From: Rosa chinensis
Lineage: Eukaryota > Streptophyta > Magnoliopsida > Rosales > Rosaceae
DNA: 64,000 nt
Direction: 5' to 3'
Assembly: GCF_002994745.2 (NCBI RefSeq)
Contig: NC_037093.1
Coordinates: 51,130,384 to 51,194,383, forward strand
Under the pieces are notes generated by a model. It saw only the letters and a list, made by a program, of their open reading frames with translations. It did no database searches and was not told the origin of the DNA. Below, one piece after another: positions 37,011 to 48,493 of this stretch. The translations under genes were made by a program, and so were the position numbers. The number at the start of each line of letters is the position of its first letter. Positions within the stretch are counted from its first letter, which is position 1.

Positions 37011-37028
37011 TGGCGACTTCACTGGGGA
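37011..37028 (+). promoter_or_regulatory. Primer-binding site of the Tat-like element
   Basis: tggcgacttcactgggga lies 3 bp inside the 5' LTR. Ogre/Tat elements use a closely similar site, matched to tRNA-Arg as I recall it. Confidence 0.7.
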
Positions 37029-37247
37029 CTAGGCTGTGAGTCTAGCTGGTGGCTTCTTAATTCCTCACTGCAACATATCTCAAGCTACTATATTCTAACA
37101 GCAATAGATCACAATCTATCCCTTAGGCTCTGTTCATGGGATCGGGAACCATTGCCGGAAATAATTTTGCAAACACACACTTCCCAGTCATTGCAAACAT
37201 CAAAGCACTACACATTCTAACCCAATTCTTTACCAGATCACCCTTGT

Positions 37248-37750
37248 TGTACATACCTCCAACAATATGGAGTATTTGCTATCTCACCAAGCATAAGTAA
37301 CACGCACTTTGGGACATCCACGAGACATGGCAAGGCCCAACCGAGACATCCATCGTGTAGCCCTATGTTCAAGCTACGCCACGGTATCCGGAAGTCGCAA
37401 ATCCGCCGCCGGGAAGCCACCTTTCCGGCTTTGCCAAGTTGCCCTCACAAATAGGCTTTTCTATACTAGAATAGTTGTTGCTTGTCCCACATCGAAAACA
37501 ATGTAAAGGAGATGGCTTCCTTCACCTATAAAAGGAACTCTCCTCCCACTTAAACAGGGATCCATTCCATCACAATCCCATTACATACTTTGTAATCTTG
37601 TTGGGCCGCAAGGCTCGACACACTAGTTAAGCTTTCAAGTGGACGTAGTTTCCCGCTAAGGCGGGAGACGAACCACTATACATCTCGTGTCACTCTCTCT
37701 CTATCTCTTACTCATCGTTAATTAGATCCCCACGGATCCAAACGTTAACA
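37248..37750 (+). repeat. LARD 5' LTR with promoter
   Basis: Starts TGTACATACC and ends GTTAACA. A TATA box (cctataaaagg, about 37529-37539) lies downstream of 'gtcccacatcg', a motif often seen upstream of plant LTR promoters. Confidence 0.93.
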
Positions 37751-37751
37751 T

Positions 37752-37769
37752 TGGCGCCGTCTGTGGGAA
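37752..37769 (+). promoter_or_regulatory. Primer-binding site of the LARD
   Basis: tggcgccgtctgtgggaa directly follows the 5' LTR after one base. This form is common in plant Gypsy-type elements. I do not name the tRNA. Confidence 0.7.
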
Positions 37770-37850
37770 GCCGACACACAAAGGCTTCGTCACTTACCAC
37801 GAACTTCGACCCGAAGGTATCGAGTCAACGCTCGTTCAAACATCAAATCG

Positions 37851-38035
37851 GGGTTGGTCAACGCCCGGCGGGGTTGGTCAACGCCCGGCGGGGTTGGTCA
37901 ACGCCCGGCGGGGTTGGTCAACGCCCGGCGGGGTTGGTCAACGCCCGGCGGGGTTGGTCAACGCCCGGCGGGGTTGGTCAACGCCCAGCGGGGTTGGTCA
38001 ACACGTGGTCAACGCCCGGCGGAGACGGTCAACGC
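37851..38035 (+). repeat. 20-bp tandem array
   Basis: Seven back-to-back copies of gggttggtcaacgcccggcg, the last with one change, are followed by a decayed tail. There are no spacers. Because 20 is not a multiple of 3, all frames cycle through the same peptides. Confidence 0.95.
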
Positions 38036-38084
38036 CAGTCAAGGGCAAGTCACCGCCCAACTCAAAAAAAGTTTCCGCTGAACA

Positions 38085-38085
<1 letters not shown>

Positions 38086-38128
<43 letters not shown>
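38086..38128 (+). repeat. A43 homopolymer inside the LARD
   Basis: An uninterrupted run of about 43 adenines on the plus (transcribed) strand, far from the element's 3' end. Its true length is uncertain because such runs are error-prone in sequencing. Confidence 0.9.
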
Positions 38129-38133
<5 letters not shown>

Positions 38134-38149
38134 GGTGCCAACTTTTCTC

Positions 38150-39235
38150 TGGACACCCAGAGATTTACTCTGGACACCCATCACCATTCTTCAAACATCA
38201 TCAGCGCCAGCGTCATCACCGCCAGACTTCGGTTCCGTCACCCATGAGCTCCGCTCCGCTGCACACTCGCTGCACTGCTCCGCTGCAGCTTCGAAGCTCC
38301 GCCCAGCTCCGACAGCTTACACAGCTCCTCCGCTAGCTGCCATAACACTTCCTCCGCTCCGCCAGCCATAGATCCTCCGCCCAACTCCTCCGCTTACTGC
38401 AGCTCTGGTCCTCCGCTGGTCCTCTGTTCCGCCGAACCAGCTCCGCCACACTTCACTGGCACCGCCAACCTCCGGGGCCGAATCTTCCGCCACACTTCTT
38501 CAGCGGCCAAGGCTTACGGCTGAAATCCACTTAGCCCGTCACTGCGCCGAGCATCCTCCGCTGGGCATGGCACCGCCAGCCTCAAAGTTCTTGAAGAAGC
38601 TTCCTCCGCCGGAGTTCCTCCGCTGAACTTCCTCCGCTGAGCTCCGAGTGTCCCGCTGCACAACACCTCCGCTAACGAGCCACCGCTAGCAATAGCTCCG
38701 CCAAAGGCCTCCGTCAACCATTATTTGGGCACCACTACATATACTTTGGACACCCATGACAACTTCTATCTTCTTCTTCGATCAGCGTCAAGGAGAATGG
38801 TGCTCAACCCATGAAGCTTTGAGCAGGCATCAACCGAACAACTAATCAATCAACCTCATGCTAGGTATCACCGCCAACGAAATCTTGAGGGAGCATCAAG
38901 GTTACCGCTGATGTCCTAAGGCTCCGCCGGCCAGGTAACGCTGATGCCCAGGCTCCCCTGATCCCAAAACTCCGCTAGGAGCCACAACACCGCTAGCAAC
39001 CAACCGCTAGCCAGAAGTTTCTCCGCTGAGCACCAGCCTCCGCTAGGCCTGCCATCCAGCGTCTTCGCTGACTCCATCTCAGTTGAGAACCAAGTCTTCA
39101 CTCGCTGGCAGTCCTCCGCTGACTCCAAATCATCCGCTGATCTTCTTCTTCGGCCACACTGAATCTCTCTGATTTGAACTGAATTCCTCTACAACAAAGG
39201 CCGACCAAGAGATAAGCCTTACTATCCCTTTCTGT
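38150..39235 (+). repeat. Degenerate CTCCGCT/ACCGCTAG-rich region
   Basis: The words ctccgct, ccgctga and ccgctag recur dozens of times at irregular spacing, and ctctggacaccca occurs twice with a diverged third copy near 38745. It looks like a decayed satellite-like array. No protein family is recognisable in any frame. Confidence 0.65.
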
Positions 39236-40631
39236 GATACTCACGTGCCTATGCAGAGACATGACTAACAATTTAAGGCCACACATAAATTATAGTTTTT
39301 TGCGCACATATGCAAGACACGTATCATCACTCACTTTAAGTGCAGCATGCTCACTAATTTGCACATGCTTTGCATCTATATGCTGCAACGTGACCATGAT
39401 TATCTATGCTTTGTCTTCATATAACTTGACAGACTTGTATACCGTACACACGTGCATGCTCTGGTCAAATTACATTAATTGTCTGGCACATGCGAGGGTA
39501 CAAGTCCTCAACTGGACACTTTGCTTACACAAACTATTATGCCTATTGATGATTAAACTTGGCTTATGTTTCTATGCGCCTGCACACGGCTATAGCTTAA
39601 TTACTAGTACACACACATGTCAGAACTTCTTCACCTAATTATGCATGTGGCAGAAGCACATCAATTGTGCATATGTATATATAGTTGTGGTCCAACTTAA
39701 TTAAACAGAACACATGGTATACGGCTAGTGACTAATAAGCCATGCCAATCAAAACATGTTACATGATGTGATGCATGCATTAGACATTATATGGCACCAT
39801 GCCACTTAAACGTCCACGGTCCACAATACTAATGCATTACCCTGGCCCCCGGTCAATGCACATACCAAACATTTAATAATTTTACAAACTTATATGCTAA
39901 TTGTTTGCTTTGTTTTGAGGTTCGATTAGCTCTCTCGGCAACTTCCTCAAAACGGAACCAATACTTCAACCTCAATTACGGGTTGATGAGCATTATCAGA
40001 ATACTTTATCCGCCACAAGCAATGGACCGTCACACTCAGCCAAACTCCGCTAGCCTCCAAATTGGCACAAGATAAGTAACTTCATCTTATCTTTTCCGCT
40101 CTTGCGATTAGAGCTACTACCATGCCAATGCCATGCTTTTACTACTTTTAAGCATGTTATTAGCAACTTTCCTACAAGTACATGCTATACACATATCTCA
40201 TGCTTCTATTTTTAAGTGCAACTCAATTAAATAAGTATGGGACACTCAAACAAAATTTTATTACTTGCTCTATGTGTTTATCATTTTTCATTCACACCAA
40301 CCGCCAAGCGGTGAGGCAACGCCTCATAATGACAATGACCGCTACGCGGCATTGCAGTCAAGTTTCTCCTTCGAGAAAACAGCTAGGGACTAGTTAACAC
40401 AGCCTACGGCAGCCATTGATCCGGCAGTTAACCCCGACGCTTGGGTATCTAAGATTGGGCTCGCTACCCAACACCCTCTGCTCCGCGCAGCTCCCCTCAT
40501 CAAACAATTTCCCGACCATCCGGAGGTCTATAGCCAGGAGTGGGGGACTCCCTGGCGGGCCTAGCAGGGGCCCACCCGAAAGGGCACGAAGCGTTCGCTC
40601 CGACCAATTCTAGATGGACGACGCACTCGCA
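39236..40631 (+). other. LARD interior, non-repetitive part
   Basis: AT-richer sequence without recognisable coding content. A GC-rich stretch at 40410-40620 has no visible homology to a protein or a structured RNA that I know. Confidence 0.4.
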
Positions 40632-40742
40632 CTAATTATGCTTGATATGCGGCACAAAGCTACGCTTTGGTATCAACCCGCAAGGACACCCTCCTTGACT
40701 GGGGACTTCGGGGACTTATACATACAGCCCAAGCATAATTAG
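40632..40742 (+). repeat. Internal copy of the purine-tract stem-loop module
   Basis: A 13-bp perfect inverted pair, ctaattatgcttg (40632-40644) and caagcataattag (40730-40742), encloses ggggacttcggggactta followed by tacatac. The same layout occurs at the real 3' LTR junction (42926-43056), so this is a duplicated, diverged copy of that region. Confidence 0.7.
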
Positions 40743-40789
40743 CAACGGTCACGCTCATGCCTCAGGGCACCACCTTCGAGCTACCCGTT

Positions 40790-41400
40790 AATTCCTCAGC
40801 GGCACCGCCAGGCTTTCGCGCTCGTGCCTCAGCGGCACCGCCACGCGTTCGCGTTCGTGCCTCAGCGGCACCGCCAGGCTTTCGCGCTCGTGCCTCAGCG
40901 GCACCGCCACTCTTTCGCGTTCGTGCCTCAGCGGCACCGCCAGGCTTTCGCGCTCGTGCCTCAGCGGCACCGCCACTCTTTCGCGTTCGTGCCTCAGCGG
41001 CACCGCCAGGCTTTCGCGCTCGTGCCTCAGCGGCACCGCCACTCTTTCGCGTTCGTGCCTCAGCGGCACCGCCAGGCTTTCGCGCTCGTGCCTCAGCGGC
41101 AACACCGAGCTTGCGCGGTCGTGCCTCAGTGGCAACCGCCGAGCTTCCTCAGCGGCACCGCCGATCTTTCGCGCTCGTGCCTCAGCGGCATAGCCGAGCT
41201 TTTCGCGCTCGTGCCTCAGCGGCACCGCCGAGCTTTCGCGGTCGTGCCTCAGTGGCAACCGCCGAGCTTTTCGCGCTCGTGCCTCAGCGGCACAGCCGAG
41301 CTTTTCGCGCTCGTGCCTCAGCGGCACCGCAGAGCTTTTCGCGCTCGTGCCTCAGCGGCACCGCCGAGCTTCCACGCTCTCGCCTCAGCGGCAACCGCTC
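40790..41400 (+). repeat. 33/66-bp GC-rich tandem array
   Basis: Monomers of about 33 bp built on cctcagcggcaccgcc, then a short variable part and ttcgcg(c/t)tcgtg. In the left half two variants (aggc and actc) strictly alternate, making a 66-bp higher-order unit. The right half is irregular. Long frames on both strands are a consequence of the repeat. Confidence 0.92.
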
Positions 41401-42480
41401 ATGAGCTTCCGCTCACGCCTTTGCGGCGCCCCTGAGCTTCCGCTCACGAGCTTACCGCTCACGCCTTCGCGGCACCCTTGAGCTTCCACTCACGAGCTTA
41501 TCGCTCACGCCTTCGCGGCACCCTTGAGCTTCCGTTCACGAGCTTCCCGCTCATGCCTTCGCGGCACCCCGAGCTTCCGCTCACGCCTTCGCGGCACCCC
41601 GAGCTTCCGCTCATGCCTTCGCGGCACCCCGAGCTTCCGCTACCGCTCACGCCTTCGCGGCACCCTTGAGCTTCCGCTCACGAGCTTCCCGCTCATGCCT
41701 TCGCGGCACCCCGAGCTTCCGCTCACGCCTTCGCGGCACCCCGAGCTTCCGCTCATGCCTTCGCGGCACCCCGAGCTTCCGCTCACGCCTTCGCGGCACC
41801 CCGAGCTTCCCCTCACGCCTTCGCGGCACCCCCGAGCTTCCGCTCACGAGCTTACCGCTCACGCCTTCGCGGCACCCTTGAGCTTCCGCTCACGAGCTTC
41901 CCGCTCATGCCTTCCCGGCACCCCCGAGCTTCCGCTCACGCCTTCGCGGCACCCCGAGCTTCCGCTCACGCCTTCGCGGCACCCCCGAGCTTCCGCTCAC
42001 GCCTTCGCGGCACCCTTGAGCTTCCGCTCACGAGCTTCCCGCTCATGCCTTCCCGGCACCCCCGAGCTTCCGCTCACGCCTTCCCGGCACCCCGAGCTTC
42101 CGCTCATGCCTTCTCGGCAAACCCCCGAGCTTCCGCTCACGCCTTCGCGGCACCCTTGAGCTTCCGCTCACGAGCTTTCCGCTCATGCCTTCCCAGGCAA
42201 CCCACGAGCTTCCCGCTCATGCCTTCCCGGCACCCCACGAGCTTCCGCTCATGCCTACCCGGCAACCCTTGGGCTTCCGCTCATGCCTCCCCGGCAACCC
42301 ACGAGCTTCCGCTCATGCCTTCCCGGCAACCCTACGAGCTTCCGCTCATGCCTACCCGGCAATCCTTGAGCTTCCGCTCATGCCTCCCCGGCAGCCCTTG
42401 AGCTTCCGCTCACGCCTCCCCGGCAACCCTTGAGTTTCCGCTCATGCCTTCCCGGCAATCCTCGAGCTTTACACTCATGT
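41400..42480 (+). repeat. About 29-30-bp GC-rich tandem array
   Basis: About 35 copies of a unit like cgagcttccgctcacgcct followed by tcgcggcaccc. Variants read ttcccggcaaccc, mostly toward the right end, so the array shows a gradient of sub-families. Confidence 0.9.
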
Positions 42481-42925
42481 CTACTCAACACACCACACGT
42501 TAATGGAATATTGAATTCTTCTACCATTTGTCGCCTGCGACAAATTGAATTCTTTTCGCGTTCCATTAATACGAGCGACAACCAAACAAACACAAGCGTT
42601 CACATATTCATCATTCACTAATTACAAACGCTTACCTTCGCAGCGCTCATGCAACTTACATCTCACGAGCGTAACCCCGTCAAACTCGACCTCGTTCGTC
42701 TCCTTGCGCGCGTCACACATTTATCATATGCAATTTATATGCTCATACGACCATGTATCACGCACCTCATACACTCGTATATGCCAACGCATATCAATGT
42801 AACTCATATTTGTTGCCCAATGCAACGAGCATCCTACATATGCCTGTTTTGTCTTTGTTTTACAGGTTAACGAGTCCCTTCTTGCTTACGGAGTTCGGGG
42901 ACTTGTGGGGACTCCGTACCGCCCG

Positions 42926-43056
42926 GTTACTTATGCTTGGTGACATTTTGTTTATAAACTCCCCAACCAAGAAGCTACTCTTACTCGGGGACTTCGGGGA
43001 CTTGTACATACCTCCAACAATATGGAGTATTTGCTATCTCACCAAGCATAAGTAAC
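42926..43056 (+). promoter_or_regulatory. Stem-loop around the LARD purine tract and 3' LTR start
   Basis: gttacttatgcttggtga (42926-42943) is the exact complement of tcaccaagcataagtaac (43039-43056), which lies inside the start of the 3' LTR. The purine tract (ctcggggacttcggggactt, ending at about 43003) and the LTR boundary sit in the loop. A role in plus-strand priming or in 3'-end structure is inference. Confidence 0.7.
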
Positions 43057-43505
43057 ACGCACTTTGGGACATCCACGAGACATGGCAAGGCCCAACCGAG
43101 ACATCCATCGTGTAGCCCTATGTTCAAGCTACGCCACGGTATCCGGAAGTCGCAAATCCGCCGCCGGGAAGCCACCTTTCCGGCTTTGCCAAGTTGCCCT
43201 CACAAATAGGCTTTTCTATACTAGAATAGTTGTTGCTTGTCCCACATCGAAAACAATGTAAAGGAGATGGCTTCCTTCACCTATAAAAGGAACTCTCCTC
43301 CCACTTAAACAGGGATCCATTCCATCACAATCCCATTACATACTTTGTAATCTTGTTGGGCCGCAAGGCTCGACACACTAGTTAAGCTTTCAAGTGGACG
43401 TAGTTTCCCGCTAAGGCGGGAGACGAACCACTATACATCTCGTGTCACTCTCTCTCTATCTCTTACTCATCGTTAATTAGATCCCCACGGATCCAAACGT
43501 TAACA
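43003..43505 (+). repeat. LARD 3' LTR
   Basis: 503 bp. I found no difference from the 5' LTR by eye. It is followed by CTTGT. Confidence 0.93.
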
Positions 43506-43510
43506 CTTGT

Positions 43511-45025
43511 CAAGCTTGTTTACAGAACTCCTTCAATAAGTCTTACCTGCAACATGGAAAAATCTCAGTCTTTGTTTGCTAACACCCACAATATTTCTTA
43601 CATTCTAGAAATCATTTACCTCTTATAAGCTTCTCATCACTACAAACACATTCGCTTTTTAAAGGCTTAAATCAGCTCAACATACTCATTCTTAAGCCAT
43701 CCTCCTCTGTGAAAGTAATTGGGAGCCTACAATAAAAAAGCATATATTCAAGCATCATGCAAACTTGGGGGCTTTGCTTAATGAACTTCAAAACATGCTA
43801 TGATTTCACCACAGCTTCCTCAAATTCACAGCAGTGCTCCATGCTGCATAGAAGAAGAAGAAAAAAATTCATGCTCTGTTCCATGACAAGATGATAGTTT
43901 GCTTCAATCCATCCATGCTTTTGAAGTCACAACACTTCTAACTGATATGGTCAAGTCGAGAAGCAACATGTTAAAAGTGATGTAAACAAGCTTATTACTC
44001 AGAAAAGACTTTATTTTGTTCTCACTTTTAAAAAATTGGATTCAATTTTCTGCTCTTTTACCTTCTTATAAACTCTGACTTACACCAGGAAAGAATGTTT
44101 TGTTTTTCTCCTCAAAAGCTAAAATCTAACTATTGAAAAATAAAGAAATCGCATTTTTCCTCTTCTTCTCATAGTTTGTACTACCTCTTTCCTTAAAATA
44201 TGCATCTTTTTATCTCAAATCATGTCCTTACAAGGTTGAACCTTTTACCTGAGGACTAAGCTATGATTCCAGTAGCTATCTTCTTCCTTGCTGCAATATA
44301 TTTTAAGCTAATCTCTGTTCTTGATCTTTACAATCACTGCTGGGACCAGTTTATTAACACCCCTGCAAGCATTACAACTATCAACACTACATTATAATCT
44401 TACTGTTCTTTAGCTACTTTTCAAGCATTTCAAGCCTATCTGAACATACCCTTTCACTGAACCTTACCAAGCAGCATAAAAGATAAACACTTCTTTATTT
44501 ATGCTTATACTAGGCAGTATTGATATTCTAGATATCTTATATCTATTTCAACATATATGTCAAAATAATAGAAATGTGAAACTACAATTTTAGAGAGAAA
44601 TACTCTCACAAAAGCAACATGCATGTGTCTTCTGATCTAGAACCCAAGCACTTCCTCAGCAGTGGCCTTAAGCACAAGTGCCTTACACTTTTCAAGTGAT
44701 GTTCATTGCCGAAAAACATGCGACCAAAGTCGAATCGTTTACTGTAATCAAGATACTACACATGGGGGCTGATGATTGGGTTTATGTTAATAGCAGCTTA
44801 TCCACCCCAAACTTTTGATCCTCATATTCATGCATCAAGCTGATCCCATCTGAAAGCAAAAAAAAAAAAAGAGACAACCAAGACAAGAACAACCTTCGAC
44901 AATAGATAAAGATAAGCATTCATACATGCTGCTACATTCAAAGTTTAGGCTTACTAAACAAGCTTCCATATACAAGCGTGCGATTAAAACAAAAGTTGCA
45001 CTCATGTTACAAAGCAGTATGAACC
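43511..45025. other. Tat-like element interior, non-coding
   Basis: No frame of note. Read on the minus strand it would be the 3' untranslated region and downstream part of the antisense gene. Confidence 0.4.
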
Positions 45026-45820
45026 CTAGTACAGATAATGAAAGAAGCAACTGTCATCATTCCAAGAAGATTTCAGTACACACTCCATAGCAAGCATGGA
45101 AACATCACACACACTGAAATTCAAATCATCTTGAGCCTTGCGCAACTCTCCCTCAAGACGTGCAAGCTCCTTCTTGGTTTGTGAAACAATCTCCTGCAGA
45201 CCACGAATTTTAACACACTGGTTCTTTGATCCTTCAGGCCTTATCATATAACCAAAGAAGTGTTGTGCACCTTGTTTTAAGGAATCCAACAGGAAGCCAA
45301 CATTAAGACCTGCCCCCATGAAATCACAGCAAGCATCTCTCCAAATAAGGAACACTTCTCCATCTTTTATCTGACAAACTTTCATGTTGTACAACATCAT
45401 GCCAAGTTCCTTAACCAACTCGCACTTCTTTCTTGAAGTATCGTCTCGATCAATTAAGTTAAAGATATCTCCCTCACTATATCTCTCAGCAAATCTAGCC
45501 AAGGGACCCGCTAACTCTGAAGGAATTTTCATGCCCGCAAAATCAGCAGTGTCTCCATTTAATGCTGGCGCAATGTCAGCCATGCTTAGAGCAAACTCCT
45601 CTTTAGAAGCAAATCGAATTATGAAGTTGTTCATACGAGTCACCCACTCACTAGTTAACCCTTTAGCAGGCAAGCTTGGGTCAAGGCCTTGAGTCTCAAT
45701 GATAGTCATCTTATCAACCTCTGGAGCATGCTTATCAGATTCAACCAATAAAGCACGTATCGCTGTGTCATGACCAACCACATCATTACTCTCACCGACA
45801 TCCGAAGGATGATTCTGCTC
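45026..45820 (-). CDS. Antisense protein frame in the Tat-like element, function unknown
   Basis: This frame runs against the direction of the element. It begins at an AG acceptor after a T-rich tract (exon start 45820) and stays open for 264 codons to a stop at 45026-45028. I recognise no domain. The last third is charged and predicted to be coiled-coil (KKELARLEGELRKAQDDL). The middle is globular-looking, with Trp, Cys and hydrophobic periodicity (VFLIWRDACCDFMGAGLNVG). The true start must lie in an upstream exon: minus-strand sequence near 47990-48080 looks like a 5' untranslated exon with a GT donor. Tat-lineage elements are known to carry additional antisense frames, and this may be one. 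A captured host gene is the alternative. Confidence 0.6.
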   Translation of the reverse strand, partial: EQNHPSDVGESNDVVGHDTAIRALLVESDKHAPEVDKMTIIETQGLDPSLPAKGLTSEWVTRMNNFIIRFASKEEFALSMADIAPALNGDTADFAGMKIPSELAGPLARFAERYSEGDIFNLIDRDDTSRKKCELVKELGMMLYNMKVCQIKDGEVFLIWRDACCDFMGAGLNVGFLLDSLKQGAQHFFGYMIRPEGSKNQCVKIRGLQEIVSQTKKELARLEGELRKAQDDLNFSVCDVSMLAMECVLKSSWNDDSCFFHYLY

Positions 45821-45829
45821 CTAAAAAAA

Positions 45830-48493
45830 AAAAAAGGGAAGGAAATCATAAGAAAAGAAAAATATGTGATTCTGCAAAATATCACATGCCTTTCACATTA
45901 TCAAAGGGGCAAAACTCATGTAACAGCGGCAGTATCAAATGCAGTATTATCACAAACTATGGCGGCTGGGAAAGCATAAAGTCAGTACACATAAATACTT
46001 CAATGTCATGCTGCATTATCGTAAAAAAAAAAAAAAAAAAAAAAAAAATCTGTCCCGACGCTCAAACACACTTTGCAAGCAAGACTAAGAAATCAAAACA
46101 GATGCATGAGTAATGCAACATACCTCAAGAGAAGAAAGCGATTCCCTAATCTGTTACTCCAAGCAAATAACCAGAATCATAGCAAAAGGTGTATCTCATT
46201 CCAATTTTGCTCTTTTTCATCTCTATTTTTGTTACACATGCATTATTTTACCTGAGAACCTACTTCATTATAACTCATTTTACTTACAAATTTACTTGCT
46301 CACACTATTTAGTACCATGATTTTTCAAAACACACTTTATTTCTTTTTCTTTCTCACGAGTATTACTCCTGCTGCTGTTCCCAGCAGCAAATCATCTCTC
46401 TCATCTTTTAATTATCAAATCATACGTTTCCTTCTATTTTTTTCATCACTCTTAGTTCATTTTTTAACACAATGATGCAGGCATCTTATCATTTAAAATC
46501 ATCATTCTTAACACAAAAGTTATGCTTGTTGTACTATATGACATACATTTCATACAATTAGTACACACGTTACCAGTTTATCTGCCACACTTCATTTAGT
46601 TTTACTTTTGCTAATTATTTAATTACATGATTTCCTTACTTTCTTGCACGACTTAGCAAACAATCACGATACTTTCACTCTTCAGCTATAGTAACTAAAC
46701 ATTGGTTCCGAATCACCGAGCATCTCATTCCTTTCAAATACCTATTTGTTGTCTAGCAAACGTAATTGTGCATACTATAACCACCTGATGCCTATATACA
46801 TTAAACCGATACAGATATGCACACATGTCCTTTTAATATCAACACATCAACCTATTTAAATATCTGATCTCTATGTCATTACCCATTTAACTACTCTTTC
46901 ATACTTTTATCATAAGCTAAGGATCTGATGAACCTGCATGAAAGTATTTTCAACACATGGCAGCAAGCAAATAAAAGGCTAAGGGCTCCAATTCAAAAGC
47001 ACATCATCACGCCAATGCAAAAAAAAAGGAAGGGAGGCCAAGCCATTGAATCACAGCACGCTATTCACAAGCAATCAAGTTGAACCAGTTAACCATTACA
47101 TGCCAAGCAAGAAACCGAGCAAAATTAAAACCTTAAAACCAACATGGTCAATCCAAGCTAACAGGCACAATTTACATGATGAACTAAACTATATGATACC
47201 AAGTTACATCATGTTCCATTGCAATCACAGCAGTAAAACTCCACGCATGATGCAAAAAAAAAAGAGGGAATCCAGGCCACTCCATGCTCAACCAATTCAT
47301 AATCACACACCAAGCAAAGGGCTAAGCTAAAATTGAAACTATTGAATCCACATAGCCCAACCAAGCCAATAAACACATCTTACATGATGAACCAAGCAAA
47401 CTAACAGCAAGCTCCATCATGTTTAATCGCAATCACAGCTATATAAAAAATAAAAAAACTCCACACATAAAGCAAAAGATCGAGCTAATCATGCTGAATA
47501 AATCTATTATTACACATCAGGCATAGAACTAATCAAAAACCAAGACTATCGAGTGCATATAGCCAAGTCAAGCCAAGAAAAAACACAATTTACATAGCCA
47601 ATGATACTTTGGTGTACCAACCCTATTGTTGTCACGGCAGTAAAAGAAGAAAAGCAAATCGGGATGCGTACTCATGGGCTATGTACCTTTCAAAACACGT
47701 GATAGCAAATCAATCATGACAGGGGATCAATATAGCTGAAACGATGAGCAGTTACGGCAGTAGAACTGATAACCCCAGACAGCAGAGCACGCGATATGCA
47801 ACGAATCAGTCACGACAACAAATCATATAGCTGAAGCGACAATCAATTACAGCAGTAGAACCGGTAACCCCAGAGAACAGAGCACGCGATATGCATCGAA
47901 TCAGTCGTGGCAACAATTCATATAGCTAAAGCGATAATCAATTACAGCAGATACTGAATCAAAAAAAAAGAAAAAAAAGGATGGAGATGATTACCCCAAG
48001 CAAAAGAGGAAGCAATCCGACAAGCCTACCAAGAACGGAAGAAGTCGTGAATCAGCTCTGCAACTAGCCCGATGTAAGAGAGAGAGAATGGGGACGTTCA
48101 AGCCAAAGAAATTTGACTTCTCTCCTCAGAACGAGAGTCTGACACTTGAGAAGAAAGATGTCTCTAGCAAATCAAAATATGGAATTAGAAGAAAAAGAGA
48201 AAAGAAAAGGACTTTGCAAGCCAATGCCGTTTTCCTAGAAGGAAAGTAATTCAAAAGTGGGACTCCTCTCTTCTAACTAGGAGTCCAATGATGACGAGAA
48301 TCTGTTGTCACGTGGGAGGCTTGATAAATCATAGGTCGTATATCAGTAAGATGGCCAGGCTGACGCAACTCAAAAAAAAAAAAAAAAAAAAGAGCGGTTA
48401 TGTATAAATGTATAATCACGCGGTAAGTCTCTGGATTCTTTGATTATGTAGCCCGTAACACGGTCACACGACCTACATAATCAAGGGGGCTAA
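45830..48493. other. Tat-like element interior: probable intron and 5' region of the antisense gene, purine tract
   Basis: On the minus strand this is T/C-rich, intron-like sequence. Near 47990-48120 a pyrimidine-rich leader with a gtaatc donor could be the first, untranslated exon. A run of about 28 A at 46022-46048 and one of about 20 A near 48371-48390 are present. The element's own purine tract lies at about 48484-48491. Confidence 0.4.

Larger units (their letters stand above)
37248..43505 (+). mobile_element. Young non-coding LTR element (LARD type) with GC-rich arrays
   Basis: Two 503-bp LTRs (37248-37750 and 43003-43505) that look identical by eye enclose 5.25 kb with no gag, protease or polymerase. 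The target duplication is CTTGT (37243-37247 and 43506-43510). A primer-binding site tggcgccgtctgtgggaa follows the left LTR and a purine tract precedes the right one. The interior is strikingly GC-rich and mostly tandem repeats. Identical LTRs and a perfect target duplication indicate a very recent jump with proteins supplied in trans. Confidence 0.93.

Noticed and set aside
37851..38035. Regular 20-bp direct repeats as a possible CRISPR array
   Set aside because: The repeats abut without spacers and lie inside a plant LTR element.
40757..42433. Long open frames on both strands through the GC-rich arrays (up to about 215 codons, Arg/Ala/Pro/Ser-rich)
   Set aside because: They arise because the repeat unit lacks stop codons in most registers. 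There is no domain, no consistent start, and frames overlap on both strands.
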